Made by a program: the position numbers and the translations under genes. 64,000 nt of DNA, taken from NCBI GenBank assembly GCA_905215555.1, contig CAJMQU010000020.1:1-64000 (forward strand). Reading direction: 5' to 3'. This DNA is from an uncultured bacterium (GTDB taxonomy: Bacteria; Bacteroidota; Bacteroidia; Bacteroidales; Bacteroidaceae). This document shows, in pieces, positions 25,304-36,600 of the stretch (positions are counted from its first letter, which is position 1; each line of letters opens with the position of its first letter). Below the pieces are notes generated by a model. That model was not told where the DNA came from and did no database searches. It saw only the letters and a list, made by a program, of their open reading frames with translations.

Positions 25304-27409
25304 TCATTCTATCACAATCTCATCCGTAAATATCCAACCGCCGAATTCCTTACCGGCACGAGCCTGATAACGAACATACCGGGCAGTAGTCATTCCTTGC
25401 CAGCCATAGTTTTTGAAGGCTACAGCTCCCGCCTTCGTCACTTCATGTGTAAGATGTATCAGTTCGTGGAAGTCAGTGCCATCGGATGAAACAGAAATAA
25501 TGACTTCGGCAGGCAAAAATACTTCAGGACCTACTACTTGTATGAAATCGGCACTCACCGAATGAATATCCGTCTCTGTTTCCAGGTCAATCGTTACATC
25601 CAAACGGTCACGCGAAATAAAGCCTTGCCAGGCACCATCCGAATAAGTCCAATTGCCGCGTATGCCATCGGTAAGGGTTTTATCGCCTTGTGCCGGATAA
25701 GATTTGTTATAAGGAGCATTATATTTCACCGTTTTACCGATAGCCAGATGTCTGATGGATTCTGCAGCTTCCGGCCGTCCTCCAATCTCACTTTTCGGGT
25801 CGAACGGATGATACCCCTGCTTCTGCAACCATTCTACAGCCTGCAGCGCACGCTGGTGAAAGTCAGAATATGACTTACGTGCAGGATCACTCCAAGCTAC
25901 TTCCGCCAAAGCAAGTATACGGGGATAAATCATATATTCGCACTGCTCGGCAGTAGGTATATATTCAGTCCACAAATTAGCCTGCACCCCATAGACAAGT
26001 CCGGCTTCCTTCTTCGTCAACACTGCCGGAACAGGATTATAGGAGTAGACTTTAGAAAGTGGCAGATATCCGCCGATAGCTTCGGGTTGTGAATAAGGGG
26101 CATCCTGATAACCATCCAAATAACAATGAGAGCCGGGAGACATAATCGCCCGGTACCCCGCCTTCACTGCGTCAATGCCTCCTTCTTCACCCCTCCACGA
26201 CAGTACCGTCGCATTAGGTGCCAATCTGCCTTCCATTATTTCATCCCACCCCAGAAGCTTACGGCCATGAGTATTCAAGAAGGTCTCAATCCGGTGGATA
26301 AAATAGCTCTGCAATTCACTGATATCTTTCAATCCCTCATCCTTGATGCGTTGCTGACATTTAGGGCAGGTTTTCCATGCAGCCTTGCCAGCCTCATCAC
26401 CACCGATATGGATATACTCGGATGGAAACAGAGCCATGACTTCAGTCAGCACATCTTCGAGGAAGGTAAAAGTCCGTTCATTGCCTACACAGAAATCAGC
26501 ATTCTTATATGGCTCATCCGAACAGGAAAATTCAGGATAGGCCGCCAGAACTTCTTCTGAATGGGCAGGCATCTCTATCTCAGGAATAACAGTAATATGA
26601 CGTTGTGCTGCATACCCAACCAGTTCGCGAATATCATCCTGAGTATAAAAACCTCCCTGTGCACACGGATCGTCTTGCTCACAATATTTGCGGGCATCTT
26701 CACCAAACCACCATTTCTTCCAGACAGCTTCCGGGCGCCAGGCTGCAAATTCGGTAAGTCTCGGATACTTCTTTATTTCAATCCGCCAACCTGCACCATC
26801 GGTCAAATGCAGATGTAGACGGTTTAGTTTATAGCGTGCCAGTGCATCGATCTGTTTCTTCACAAAGTCTTTAGATCGGAAATGACGGGAAACATCCAGC
26901 ATGAAGCCCCGATAACTAAAACGGGGCGCATCTTCCACATGCATAGCCTGCACTTTCCACGTTGCATCTTCCGCCGGCTCAGCCAATTGTAACAACGTCT
27001 GCAAACCATAAAAAAGCCCGGTGTCCGTATCTGCTTGAATCAGAACCTGTACAGGAGTCACCTCCAACTTATAACCTTCAGAGCTGAACGGAACATTACC
27101 GGCAGACTGACGTCTGCCGGTATTTTCCACCTTCTGTAGAATGATTATATTCTCACAAGTATTCTTTTTCCCATTGATACCAGCATTGAAAGGAGCCGGA
27201 AGTGTAATCAGGTAATCAGCTAAAGTCTGTTTCTCTTTTCCTTTAAGATTGGTATACAGTTTTGTTTCTTTAGAAATACGAAATACGCCACCCTCCTGCT
27301 CCACTTTCAGCGGAACAGGAATGACAGACTGTGCTAAAACCTTGCTCCCACCCACCTGAAGAGCAGCTACCAACAAAAAAGCATAAACAATCGTGTTACT
27401 TTTCCACAT
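25304..27409 (-). CDS. GH20 beta-N-acetylhexosaminidase
   Basis: A secreted 701-residue GH20 enzyme releasing terminal beta-GlcNAc or beta-GalNAc. It has a signal peptide (to about VLAQS), a GH20b N-terminal domain, the catalytic barrel with RGFMLDVSRHF and the acid/base pair Asp-Glu in YIHIGGDEAGKAAW (about residue 340), and a C-terminal F5/8-like carbohydrate-binding region (about 560-701: TDIHSVSADFIQ, RYVRYQARAG). It works in substrate-assisted fashion through the substrate N-acetyl group. One of two adjacent GH20 genes that probably differ in linkage specificity. Confidence 0.92.
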   Translation of the reverse strand: MWKSNTIVYAFLLVAALQVGGSKVLAQSVIPVPLKVEQEGGVFRISKETKLYTNLKGKEKQTLADYLITLPAPFNAGINGKKNTCENIIILQKVENTGRRQSAGNVPFSSEGYKLEVTPVQVLIQADTDTGLFYGLQTLLQLAEPAEDATWKVQAMHVEDAPRFSYRGFMLDVSRHFRSKDFVKKQIDALARYKLNRLHLHLTDGAGWRIEIKKYPRLTEFAAWRPEAVWKKWWFGEDARKYCEQDDPCAQGGFYTQDDIRELVGYAAQRHITVIPEIEMPAHSEEVLAAYPEFSCSDEPYKNADFCVGNERTFTFLEDVLTEVMALFPSEYIHIGGDEAGKAAWKTCPKCQQRIKDEGLKDISELQSYFIHRIETFLNTHGRKLLGWDEIMEGRLAPNATVLSWRGEEGGIDAVKAGYRAIMSPGSHCYLDGYQDAPYSQPEAIGGYLPLSKVYSYNPVPAVLTKKEAGLVYGVQANLWTEYIPTAEQCEYMIYPRILALAEVAWSDPARKSYSDFHQRALQAVEWLQKQGYHPFDPKSEIGGRPEAAESIRHLAIGKTVKYNAPYNKSYPAQGDKTLTDGIRGNWTYSDGAWQGFISRDRLDVTIDLETETDIHSVSADFIQVVGPEVFLPAEVIISVSSDGTDFHELIHLTHEVTKAGAVAFKNYGWQGMTTARYVRYQARAGKEFGGWIFTDEIVIE

Positions 27410-27427
27410 GTCTCTCAGTTTACAGAA

Positions 27428-29752
27428 TTATTCTATCGAAATTTCATCTACGAACAGGAAGCCCGGGCTACCTGTTCCACCATGCCACTGGGGTATGGAC
27501 TTCTCAGAAGGAACCACCACCCGCACATAGCGTGTCTTCACCGGCGTAAATGTCAACTTGTGTTCGTACAAACCGTTACGGTCGCTCTCCTTCATAGCAG
27601 GGTAGTCCTCGGAAGCTACTTTGATAAAGTTATCACCATCATCGGATACTTCTACCGTAAAACCACGTGCATCGAAAACCCAGTCACCTTTTTCCACACA
27701 AGTGGTAAAAGCTACCCTTGAAACCTCCGTAGGTTGTTGCAGGTCTACCGTCACATCCATATCATTGCAGTAAAAAGCAATCCAACGCCCGGTCTTATAA
27801 TTACCATTTCCTTTCAGTCCATCGGTCAGCGTGGTCACTCCGTTATACTGATATTGCTTATTCACCGGTTGATTCGCCTTAGTAGGTTTGGAAGTTGACT
27901 TGCTGAAAGCTATTTTCTCGGTAAGCATACGGCTATTCCCTGTCTGACGAAGGGCAAGAGCATTGAGCGTACAACTCTGTTTTATCACAAGGATACTATC
28001 GGCAACAAGTGAAGCAGCTGTCGGTTCCATTCCATCAAGTGTATAATGAATAGGAGCATTATCTATGGTACTCATCACCACATCTACTGTGCCATCGGCA
28101 GAGTTAGCTACAAAATTAGCTTTTACATCGAACACATGCGTAGCATAATTATATCCCTCCAACACATACAGATTAATCAAACGCGGCAGGCGACTGAGGA
28201 AATCCTTATAGTCTTTCTTATTCGGATTAGTCCATTGAATTTCAGATAAGGCTGCCCAACGCGGTAATGCCATATATTGTAACTGAGAATAGGTTGGTAT
28301 ATATTCCGACCAATGATTGGCTTGTACGCCAATTATAAATTTCTGCTCTTCAGGAGTCAGAGAAGCCGGCATCGGCTCATAATTGTACACACGTTCAATC
28401 GGCAGGTATCCTCCGATAGCCAACGGTTCATTTTCCGTATCTTTCGTCTGATAATAATCAAAGTAGAGATAGGTGTTCGGTGTCATAATCACATCGTGTT
28501 TTTGTTTGGCAGCTTCAATTCCACCTCCTTCACCACGCCATGACATGACGGTAGCGTTCGGAGCCAACCCACCTTCTAGAATTTCATCCCAGCCTATAAT
28601 CTGCCGTCCATGTTCATTCAAGAATTTCTCCGCATGGTTGATGATAAAGCTTTGCAGGTATTCTTCCTTACTATGCTTGGCATCACCTTTAATACCCAAC
28701 GTTTTGATGCGTGCCTGACATTTGGGACAAGCCTCCCATTTCGCCTTCGGACATTCATCACCGCCGACGTGAATATATCGGGATGAGAAAATGTCCATCA
28801 CCTCAGACAGTATATCATCAATAAACGTCAGCACACTGTCATTTCCGGCACACAGTACATTATCCGATACTCCCCATTGTGTCCAGACTTCATACGGACC
28901 ACCAGTACAACCTAAGTGAGGATAGGCAGCTAGTGCAGCCTGCATATGTCCCGGAAGATCAATTTCAGGAATAACAGTAATATAACGTTCCGCTGCATAA
29001 GCAATGATTTCACGAGCCTGCTCCTGAGTATAGAAACCGCTATAAGGCTTACCGTCATACTTACCGGAGTTTCGTCCAATAACAGTTTCCTTACGGTTAG
29101 CCCCTATTTCAGTCAGCAACGGATACTTTTTAATCTCCAAGCGCCATCCCTGATCGTCAGTCAAATGCCAGTGCAAACGGTTCATATTATGCAGAACCAT
29201 CATATCAATGTAATTCTTTGCTTCATCTACCGTAAAGAAATGACGGCTTACATCAAAATGTACTCCACGATAGCTAAAACGTGGATAATCTTTAATCTGA
29301 ACGGCAGCTAAAACAGGAGTACTGTTTTTTATCGGAGAAATAGATTTACGCAAGGTCTGTATTCCGTAAAACACTCCTGCTTCACTCGCTCCGGTGATAG
29401 TCACACCGTCAGATGCAACCTCCACCTGGTAGGCTTCGGGATTTTCAGCAGTCAGACCCAAACAGAGAAGAATATTCCCTTTGCCCTCCGTTCCGGCTTC
29501 AGTTACGTAATCAGTACCGGTAGCCTTCTTCAGATAGTCGGCAAGGAACTGAGCATTGCGTTGCATCATCTCATTATCTCCCGGATAGACGATTTTTACT
29601 CCATTGTCCATTACAAACTCACCATTGGAAGTAGCAACCACTTCCTGAGGTAAGGGAATGATCCTGTAATCAGCCATTTCTTTATTGTTACCACAGGAAA
29701 GCAAAGCTCCTGTCATGGCCAGTAACCCGGCAAACTTAAATAGTGTTTTCAT
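27428..29752 (-). CDS. GH20 beta-N-acetylhexosaminidase lipoprotein
   Basis: A 774-residue lipoprotein (lipobox LLSCGNN). Like its neighbour it has the GH20b domain, the barrel with YRGVHFDVSRHFF and the catalytic YIHVGGDECPKAKW, then a chitobiase/FN3-like domain (PIHYTLDGMEPTAAS) and a C-terminal carbohydrate-binding region (PTEVSRVAFTTCVEKGDW). The lipid anchor places it at the outer membrane, probably facing outward, while the other GH20 is likely periplasmic. Spacing of 19 bases to the next PUL gene. Confidence 0.92.
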   Translation of the reverse strand: MKTLFKFAGLLAMTGALLSCGNNKEMADYRIIPLPQEVVATSNGEFVMDNGVKIVYPGDNEMMQRNAQFLADYLKKATGTDYVTEAGTEGKGNILLCLGLTAENPEAYQVEVASDGVTITGASEAGVFYGIQTLRKSISPIKNSTPVLAAVQIKDYPRFSYRGVHFDVSRHFFTVDEAKNYIDMMVLHNMNRLHWHLTDDQGWRLEIKKYPLLTEIGANRKETVIGRNSGKYDGKPYSGFYTQEQAREIIAYAAERYITVIPEIDLPGHMQAALAAYPHLGCTGGPYEVWTQWGVSDNVLCAGNDSVLTFIDDILSEVMDIFSSRYIHVGGDECPKAKWEACPKCQARIKTLGIKGDAKHSKEEYLQSFIINHAEKFLNEHGRQIIGWDEILEGGLAPNATVMSWRGEGGGIEAAKQKHDVIMTPNTYLYFDYYQTKDTENEPLAIGGYLPIERVYNYEPMPASLTPEEQKFIIGVQANHWSEYIPTYSQLQYMALPRWAALSEIQWTNPNKKDYKDFLSRLPRLINLYVLEGYNYATHVFDVKANFVANSADGTVDVVMSTIDNAPIHYTLDGMEPTAASLVADSILVIKQSCTLNALALRQTGNSRMLTEKIAFSKSTSKPTKANQPVNKQYQYNGVTTLTDGLKGNGNYKTGRWIAFYCNDMDVTVDLQQPTEVSRVAFTTCVEKGDWVFDARGFTVEVSDDGDNFIKVASEDYPAMKESDRNGLYEHKLTFTPVKTRYVRVVVPSEKSIPQWHGGTGSPGFLFVDEISIE

Positions 29753-29789
29753 AAATAGGTAAGACTTGTGTTTATAATAATGAATAATT

Positions 29790-31292
29790 TTAATTCTCCT
29801 TACCGAAAATATAAATTTTACATTGATAAGGAGTCAATTTTACGATCAGCTCCTTCAAATCACTTCCACTCTTTGTCAAATGTTCCTCCAGACAATAAAT
29901 CTGGTCAAATGACAAATCAGCAATCGTGTTTTCATTCAGTTCCACCGTTTGAAGAGAACTTGCCCGATTGAAACAAGCCACAGCCTTGCGTCCGTCTGCC
30001 AACGGCTTGACCCAAATATCATAATAATCCGAACGGATACTGCGTTCTGCCTGCCTGCCCAATACATCCTGATTTATAGCTATTAAATCAGCATCCAACA
30101 AGACATTTAATGTACTGTCATTCATATTCCGCACATCATTTCCGGAAAGCAAAGGAGAAGCCATCATACACCACAGACTAAAATGAGATTTATATTGTTC
30201 CTGAGTACATCCTTCCGATTCATAACCGATACTCATACTCTTTCCAGCAATACCGACCACCAGCATATCCGGATCATTCCAACCAGACGGACCGGCATAC
30301 CCACTCAAAGGAGCATTGATTTCAAGGATATTCAGGACACCGCGTAATCCACCAATATGGTTCGCATCACGGTACCAGACGTCACCAATATCCCCCGATA
30401 CCCGCCATAAATGCCCGCCTACCTGCTTAGCCCATTTCCAAGGTTCGCGTTGTCCCCACTCGCACACTGAATACACAATAGAACGGTTGGTAGCCCGCAG
30501 GGCCTTTCCCATCTTTGTATATCGTTTCATAGCTTCCACCCTGCCGACAGGAGCATTACAATAGTCATACTTCAACAGATCCACTCCCCAGGAAGCAAAA
30601 TCTTTTGCATCAGTTTCTTCATATCCATAACTGCCGCAAACACCACCACAAGTTTTATCGGCTGCATCCGAATAAATTCCTAATTTGAATCCTCGTTCGT
30701 GCAGATAGTCGGCTACATATTTTATCCCACGTGGAAACTTTGTTTTGTCAATCTGCAAATGCCCATCAGCTCCCCGTTCCGGCAATTGCCAGAAATCATC
30801 AATATTGATATAAGAATAGCCTAAATCACGCATTCCGTTCGCAATCAACGCATCTGCTGTCTGCAATACCAGTTCTTCTGTCAGATGCCTTCCAAAAGTA
30901 TTCCAACTGTTCCAGCCCATTGGAGGGGTTAATAACAGTTCGTCCCCGATGCGAATAACCAACTTTTTCACGCTTACGCCTAATGTATTTTCAGCCTTAA
31001 TAATTACAGTATAATCTCCTTTGGAAGTTACAGTCCCATTGATAATACCAGTTTTGGAATCCAGTTCCAATCCTTTCGGAAGTTTTTCCGCACTCCATTG
31101 CATCGGTCGTTGACCGGAAGTCGGAATATAAAAAAGAAATGGAGTTGAAGGGTAATTACCCACGATCTGAGGAGAATTGATACATGGTTTCCCCTCGAAC
31201 ACTTTCGAAGCGGCATCTCCGGCAAGAGTCGGGAAAACCGCTACAAAAAAAGCTAAGAAAAGTAAAAACGTAATGGAATATAGTTTACTCAT
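29790..31292 (-). CDS. GH27 alpha-galactosidase
   Basis: A secreted 500-residue enzyme: signal peptide (about 25 residues), a He_PIG/Ig-like domain (LPKGLELDSKTGIINGTV) and a GH27 barrel starting LLTPPMGWNSWNTFG. Nucleophile Asp is in LLKYDYCNAP (about 240) and acid/base Asp in RVSGDIGDVW (about 295); WNDPDMLVVG is a further family motif. It removes terminal alpha-galactose, or alpha-GalNAc in some members. A short stem-loop (31339-31369) separates it from the lipoprotein/SusD/SusC genes upstream. Confidence 0.92.
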   Translation of the reverse strand: MSKLYSITFLLFLAFFVAVFPTLAGDAASKVFEGKPCINSPQIVGNYPSTPFLFYIPTSGQRPMQWSAEKLPKGLELDSKTGIINGTVTSKGDYTVIIKAENTLGVSVKKLVIRIGDELLLTPPMGWNSWNTFGRHLTEELVLQTADALIANGMRDLGYSYINIDDFWQLPERGADGHLQIDKTKFPRGIKYVADYLHERGFKLGIYSDAADKTCGGVCGSYGYEETDAKDFASWGVDLLKYDYCNAPVGRVEAMKRYTKMGKALRATNRSIVYSVCEWGQREPWKWAKQVGGHLWRVSGDIGDVWYRDANHIGGLRGVLNILEINAPLSGYAGPSGWNDPDMLVVGIAGKSMSIGYESEGCTQEQYKSHFSLWCMMASPLLSGNDVRNMNDSTLNVLLDADLIAINQDVLGRQAERSIRSDYYDIWVKPLADGRKAVACFNRASSLQTVELNENTIADLSFDQIYCLEEHLTKSGSDLKELIVKLTPYQCKIYIFGKEN

Positions 31293-31338
31293 AGTTCTTC
31301 CTTTTTATTAATTTGCTAATATAATAAAATAACAGACG

Positions 31339-31369
31339 AAGGAAGATATTTTTTCCTAATATCTTCCTT
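31339..31369. promoter_or_regulatory. Stem-loop inside the PUL operon
   Basis: Perfect 12-base arms AAGGAAGATATT (31339-31350) and AATATCTTCCTT (31358-31369). On the minus strand it lacks a strong T-run. It lies between the binding-protein genes and the enzyme genes and may set their expression ratio. Confidence 0.6.
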
Positions 31370-31411
31370 CCTCATTTCAATTAATTATTCGAGTAGCTTC
31401 AATCGCTATTC

Positions 31412-31870
31412 TTACTTTACAAAATCCGTAATCTTTATTGTCCATTCCCTTTTCGTACCATCGGCAGCCGTCACCAGATATTTGAATTCCTTGGCTGAAA
31501 AATCGCCAGGATTGCCCAACTTGGGCGCTCCGTTTAAGGGTACAACTTTGGCAGCGGTAGAAAGGTCCATGTAAGCAATTAGACTACTTAATGAAACATT
31601 CTGTCGGACAGCATCGGTGAAACTGCCACTTGCCGCCGGAACCGTCAATTTACAGGTAATCATATTGTCATCTTCCGAGACTTGTTTTTCTATGCCAAGT
31701 GTTTTAACAGCCATCTGGTTATTGGCATCATCCCACCAACGACACTCAAAGTTCAAATTAGTAATTTTGGCTTCATTGTAAGTTTCCAAATCATCCAATC
31801 CTGACTTCAGGCACGATGAAACCGCACCCATCAGAAATATCAATAAAATAGTATTTATAAGTTTCTTCAT
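31412..31870 (-). CDS. Small PUL lipoprotein (DUF5018-like)
   Basis: A 152-residue lipoprotein (lipobox VSSCLKSG). The start CLKSGLDDLETYNEAKITN and the repeated beta-strand pattern ending AADGTKREWTIKITDF match the DUF5018-type proteins found after SusD genes. Function is not established; an accessory surface glycan-binding role is plausible. Lies 38 bases after susD. Confidence 0.7.
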   Translation of the reverse strand: MKKLINTILLIFLMGAVSSCLKSGLDDLETYNEAKITNLNFECRWWDDANNQMAVKTLGIEKQVSEDDNMITCKLTVPAASGSFTDAVRQNVSLSSLIAYMDLSTAAKVVPLNGAPKLGNPGDFSAKEFKYLVTAADGTKREWTIKITDFVK

Positions 31871-31908
31871 ATTTGTAAGACTTTAATAATTACACGTTCA
31901 GCATCTTC

Positions 31909-33612
31909 TTACCATCCCTCGTTCTGATCCAGATTTGGATTCAGATCACGTTGTTTTTGTGGAACAGGGAATAAATAATGTTTCTTGGTAAAGGTGCGCT
32001 CATTATCACTTTGATAAATAGGGAGCGGAATAATCTCAAAAGATTTTCCATCAGGAGCAATCTTCATAAATTTCTGCTCAACGGTCAGTTCCGGAACTAC
32101 ATCCAGTCCATCGGCTTTACCCCAGCGAAGTACGCTCCAGTAGCGGTCGCCCTCATTAACCAATTCTATGCGGCGTTCACGTTTATACTCTTTCCAAGTG
32201 TCCTCCAATGACAAGGATTTCTGCAACTCCGGCAGGCCACCATGAGTCACCCTTGTCTTATTGATATATGTAATAGCAGTTTCCTTATCACCTTGACGCA
32301 GTTTGGTTTCCGCATAATTCATATAAGAACGCCCCAGACGCAATAAAGTATAATGATAGTTTGTTTTTTCCGAATTCAACAAACGCTTGGCTTCATAAAC
32401 ACATTTCCGATACACATATCCTGACACCGGCATTCCCCAGAATTCAGTTGTTTTAGAAGTATAATAAAGATTACCTTTTTCTCGAAGCCATACTGTATTG
32501 GCAAAATAAGAACATCCATCATAAACTATAGAGGCTTTGAATCGTTTATCACGATTCTTATAAATGGCATCTTCTACTGTACCTCCGTTAGCCAAGAAAT
32601 TCTGATAGTAGGAAGTCTGATCCCATTCTTTCGCTTGCCCATCCTCATCAACCACCAGATAATCATTCACCAAGTCAACAGAAGGAAACCTTTGTGGCCA
32701 GCCAGCCATTTCCTCTGCCAAAGGATACTTTGCCTGTACATCGGCAATCAATTTAGAAGGGTCGATATTGGGTACAAATCTTTGCATCCATGTGCTTTGG
32801 AAAGTCGTATTTTCCGAGCTCCTCCATTGTGCCAGAATGAGCTCACTTGAAACCAATGAATGGTCGTAATCATTGAACATACCGGCATAGTCGGCATCCA
32901 GCGAATATTTATCCAAAGCAAACAAATCTTCACAAGCCTTCGCTGCTATCCGATAATACTCTTCCTGACCATTTTCAATATACGCGGCTCCATGCAGGGC
33001 AGCTTCTCCCAACAGGGCATAAGCTACACCACGTGACAGTGCACCAGACAGTGCATTGACAGGAAGATCAGGAATAGCCTCCTTAAGGTCGTTCAATATG
33101 AAGTCATAGGTTTCTTTCACTGTAGTTGTACGAGGAAAGGTCATCTCGGCTTCCGGCTCAATCAATTCTTTTACTAACATCAGTTTACCGAACAGACGGG
33201 CACGTGTGAAATAAATCATGGCACGTATCGTCTTAGCCTGTGCTATGAAATTTGCTTTTTCCGTCTCCGTAAAAGGAGCTTCCGGAACCTGTGCCAGCAC
33301 CATATTACAACGACGGATGTCTTCATACTTATTCCATCCAGCATCATAATACCGGTCTATCAATTCAGCATTCACATCCCGTCCGTCTTCCAAGATAGCT
33401 TCATTATCCGTCCAATTGTCTTTCCAAACCATCATATCGGTAGCATTTGCCAATGCTGTATAAATGAACGCCTGCGTCAAGTCAGTACTCTTCCATACGT
33501 CATTCTCCGAATATTTGTCAAGTGGCCCCTTATCCAATATATCGCTGCACGAAAAGGCAACCAAGGCAAATAGCATTATTGTTAATAAATTCTTTATCTT
33601 ATTCATGTTCAT
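31909..33612 (-). CDS. susD: SusD/RagB surface glycan-binding lipoprotein
   Basis: A 567-residue outer-membrane lipoprotein (lipobox AFSCSDILDKGPLDKYSEND) with the alpha-helical TPR-like fold of the SusD family. Binds the glycan at the cell surface and forms a lid on its SusC partner, encoded 9 bases upstream. C-terminal landmarks: ERRIELVNEGDRYWSVLRWG and PIPIYQ-type LPIYQSDN followed by LFPVPQKQRDLNPNLDQNEG. Confidence 0.95.
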   Translation of the reverse strand: MNMNKIKNLLTIMLFALVAFSCSDILDKGPLDKYSENDVWKSTDLTQAFIYTALANATDMMVWKDNWTDNEAILEDGRDVNAELIDRYYDAGWNKYEDIRRCNMVLAQVPEAPFTETEKANFIAQAKTIRAMIYFTRARLFGKLMLVKELIEPEAEMTFPRTTTVKETYDFILNDLKEAIPDLPVNALSGALSRGVAYALLGEAALHGAAYIENGQEEYYRIAAKACEDLFALDKYSLDADYAGMFNDYDHSLVSSELILAQWRSSENTTFQSTWMQRFVPNIDPSKLIADVQAKYPLAEEMAGWPQRFPSVDLVNDYLVVDEDGQAKEWDQTSYYQNFLANGGTVEDAIYKNRDKRFKASIVYDGCSYFANTVWLREKGNLYYTSKTTEFWGMPVSGYVYRKCVYEAKRLLNSEKTNYHYTLLRLGRSYMNYAETKLRQGDKETAITYINKTRVTHGGLPELQKSLSLEDTWKEYKRERRIELVNEGDRYWSVLRWGKADGLDVVPELTVEQKFMKIAPDGKSFEIIPLPIYQSDNERTFTKKHYLFPVPQKQRDLNPNLDQNEGW

Positions 33613-33621
33613 TCCTCCCTA

Positions 33622-36600
33622 TTAAAAGCCTATTGTTACACCAATTGAATAAACTCGCTGTACAGGATATCCATCACCACTGGTATTTGCTGTCTCCGGA
33701 TCAAAAAACTTACCAATGCTTGAAATGGTAAAGAGATTGCTGCCGCTCAGATTCACACGGCACATTTGTAGCCAATCGCATCTTTTCAGATACTTGTATT
33801 TGAAATCATAGCTTAACTGCAAATTCTTCAGACGAAAATAAGCTGCATTTCGCATCCAGAAAGTAGAACCTGCCTGATTATTGCTCCCGTTCACACCGGA
33901 ACTGATTGAAAGTCTCGGAAAATCAGCATCCGTATTGTCCGGTCTCCAATAGTTCAACTGGTTCTTATAATACAGGTATTTACCTTCACCCTTCTGATAA
34001 CGGTCGCCAAGAGTCATGTAACGTTCACCCGTACCATAGAATAAACCTGATAAAGTGAATCCTTCATAACCAAAAGAGAAGTCGAGAGCATAAGTAAAGT
34101 GGGGCATTGTCGGCTTTCCTACACGGACTTGGTCTTCACCGTCTATTTTACCATCACCGTTCACATCCGTATAACCGATATCTCCCAGCTTGGTTTGAGT
34201 AGATCCCAGTCTTCGGGGAGAATTCAGGATATCCTCTTTGTTTTGATAGAGTCCCGTATCTATATATCCCAGTCCGTAATAATCAGCCTGATGTGTCTGG
34301 CGTTTATACGGATTCATCAAATCAGACAAGGCCTCATCCGCTTTCACCTTCCACAAACTATTGAAATAGGTCATATTAAATCCAACTTCATAAGCAAATT
34401 TACGTGGAGTTGTGTCCGACCAACGCATTGTAAGTTCCACACCTTCGCGACGCTGTTCACTATTCGACTTAATTTGTGGCAAGGCTTTGCCCAACGGAGT
34501 GGTGTAACGGTCGCCCGGACTCATCAAACCACCTTTAGTTACGTAATAAAAATAATCGAAAGTTCCTTTCAGACGACTATCGAAGAAAGCCATATCCAAT
34601 CCAAGGTTAAAGGAATTCACTTGATACCAACTTAACAGTTCAGGAGCTACCAAAGGCCCTTCACTGAATCCGGATTGTAATTTCCCTCCGATTACTATTT
34701 TCTTCTCATCCATATTATAAGTAGAGAGATAACCAAAACGGTTTACTCCACTTTCAGTACCGGTCTGTCCGTAGGAAGCGCGTAACTTAAGCAAATCGAC
34801 AACATGTTGATCCCACTCTTTAAAAAAAGGCTCTTCACTGACGGCCCATGCCACTGCTCCCGAAGGGAAAAATCCCCAACGATGTCCCGGTGTAAAATTG
34901 TCCGAACCATCGTAACGGAAACTACCTTCCACTATATAGCGATTCATAAAGTCGTATTTCAAACGGCCTACAAATCCCATACGTCCGCCTTCATCCGAGT
35001 TTCCCCCATTCTGCTGTGTATCTGCCGCACCGGCAAACAACTGATCGACAACTGTAGACAAATACTCTCCACGATACGCATTGAACTTCCATCCATTATT
35101 TTCAGCAATAGTATAAACGAATTTGGCATCAATCGTATGTTTTTGCTTAAAAGTTTTCACATAAGCGGCACTTACCTCAAAATTGTATGACTCCCCCCAA
35201 TAACCTTCTTCACTCAATGTCGGTTTACCTATTGGATATATGGCACCATCGGCATAATACTGAGGTGCCTTAGTACTGAAGTTCTTCACATGCGAGTCGT
35301 TCAAACGATAATTGAACATGGCGCCAAGGGTTAGTTCCTTCATCCAAGGTAATGTCCAGTCGGCTGCTACCTGTGTATTGATGAACTTGCCATAGTTCCT
35401 GTTATATCCTGAGCGCTTGTCCATCTCCGCCAATGGATGGTCGGTTACAGCCGCATAAGTGCCGTCCTCGTTGTAAGCCGGATTCAGTGGAGACTGATTA
35501 TAAAGATCTCTCCATATCGTTCCTGCCGAAAAGGAAGGATATTCTTTCTTTTCATAAGCTCCGTTCAAGTTCAAACTGATTTTCAGACCAATCTCTTCAA
35601 AAGTCGTGTTTACATTACTGCGAACTGTATAGCGGTCATAGTTCAATGCATTTGAAGTGTAGATACTACCTTGGTTGAGCATGCCTAAAGAAAGGTAATA
35701 ATTCACCTTATTGCCGCTTCCACTCAATGATACAGTATGCTTGTATTGAGGAGCAAAAGTTTTTAGCCCTTCTCCCAACCAGTCTGTATCAGCATGTCCG
35801 GCAGTATAAGGATCCGACTGATTTTTAATAATATCCAGCACTTCCTGGTTAAAAGGTAGATCCGCCTCATTCAAACCGTCATTGATGCCGGCAAGCATCT
35901 GATTGTAAGCATAATCGTACCCCCGAGTCTTCTCCAACAATTTGGTAGATTGGCTAAATTCAGCATTGAATGTGTATGTAACCGCTGTCTTACCTTTACC
36001 TCCCTGCTTGGTTTTCACCATCACGATACCGTTGGCAGCTCGTGAACCGTAAACAGCCAGAGATGCCGCATCTTTAAGAATAGAAAGACTTTCGATATCA
36101 TTGGGATTCAATGTGTTAAAATCCCATTCATCGGAAATAACGCCGTCGATAACATAGATAGGTGCACCGCCGCCACGGATTGAGATAGATGGAGTAGATC
36201 CCGGTTCACCACCTGATGACTGTACAATGACACCTGTTGCACGACCGGCCAGTGAAGCCGTCACGTTACTAAATGGCAGGTCCTGTAACTTTTCACCTTT
36301 CACGGCTGTGACGGCAGATGCCATCTTGCGCGTGGAAGTAGTACCATAACCGATTACAACAACTTCATCCAACATCTTGTTATCTTCAGCCAACTCCACA
36401 TGGATATGACTTTGGTCGTTTACAGTAACTTTGGTCTCCAAAAAGCCGATGAAACTAATCACAAGAACATCTTTAGGAGCAACCTCCAAGCTGAAATTAC
36501 CATCAACATCGGTAATGGTTCCTCTGTCCGTACCTTGTATTTTGACATTCGCTCCAATAACAGTCTCTCCTGTCTTATCTACAACCGTTCCAGTTATCTT

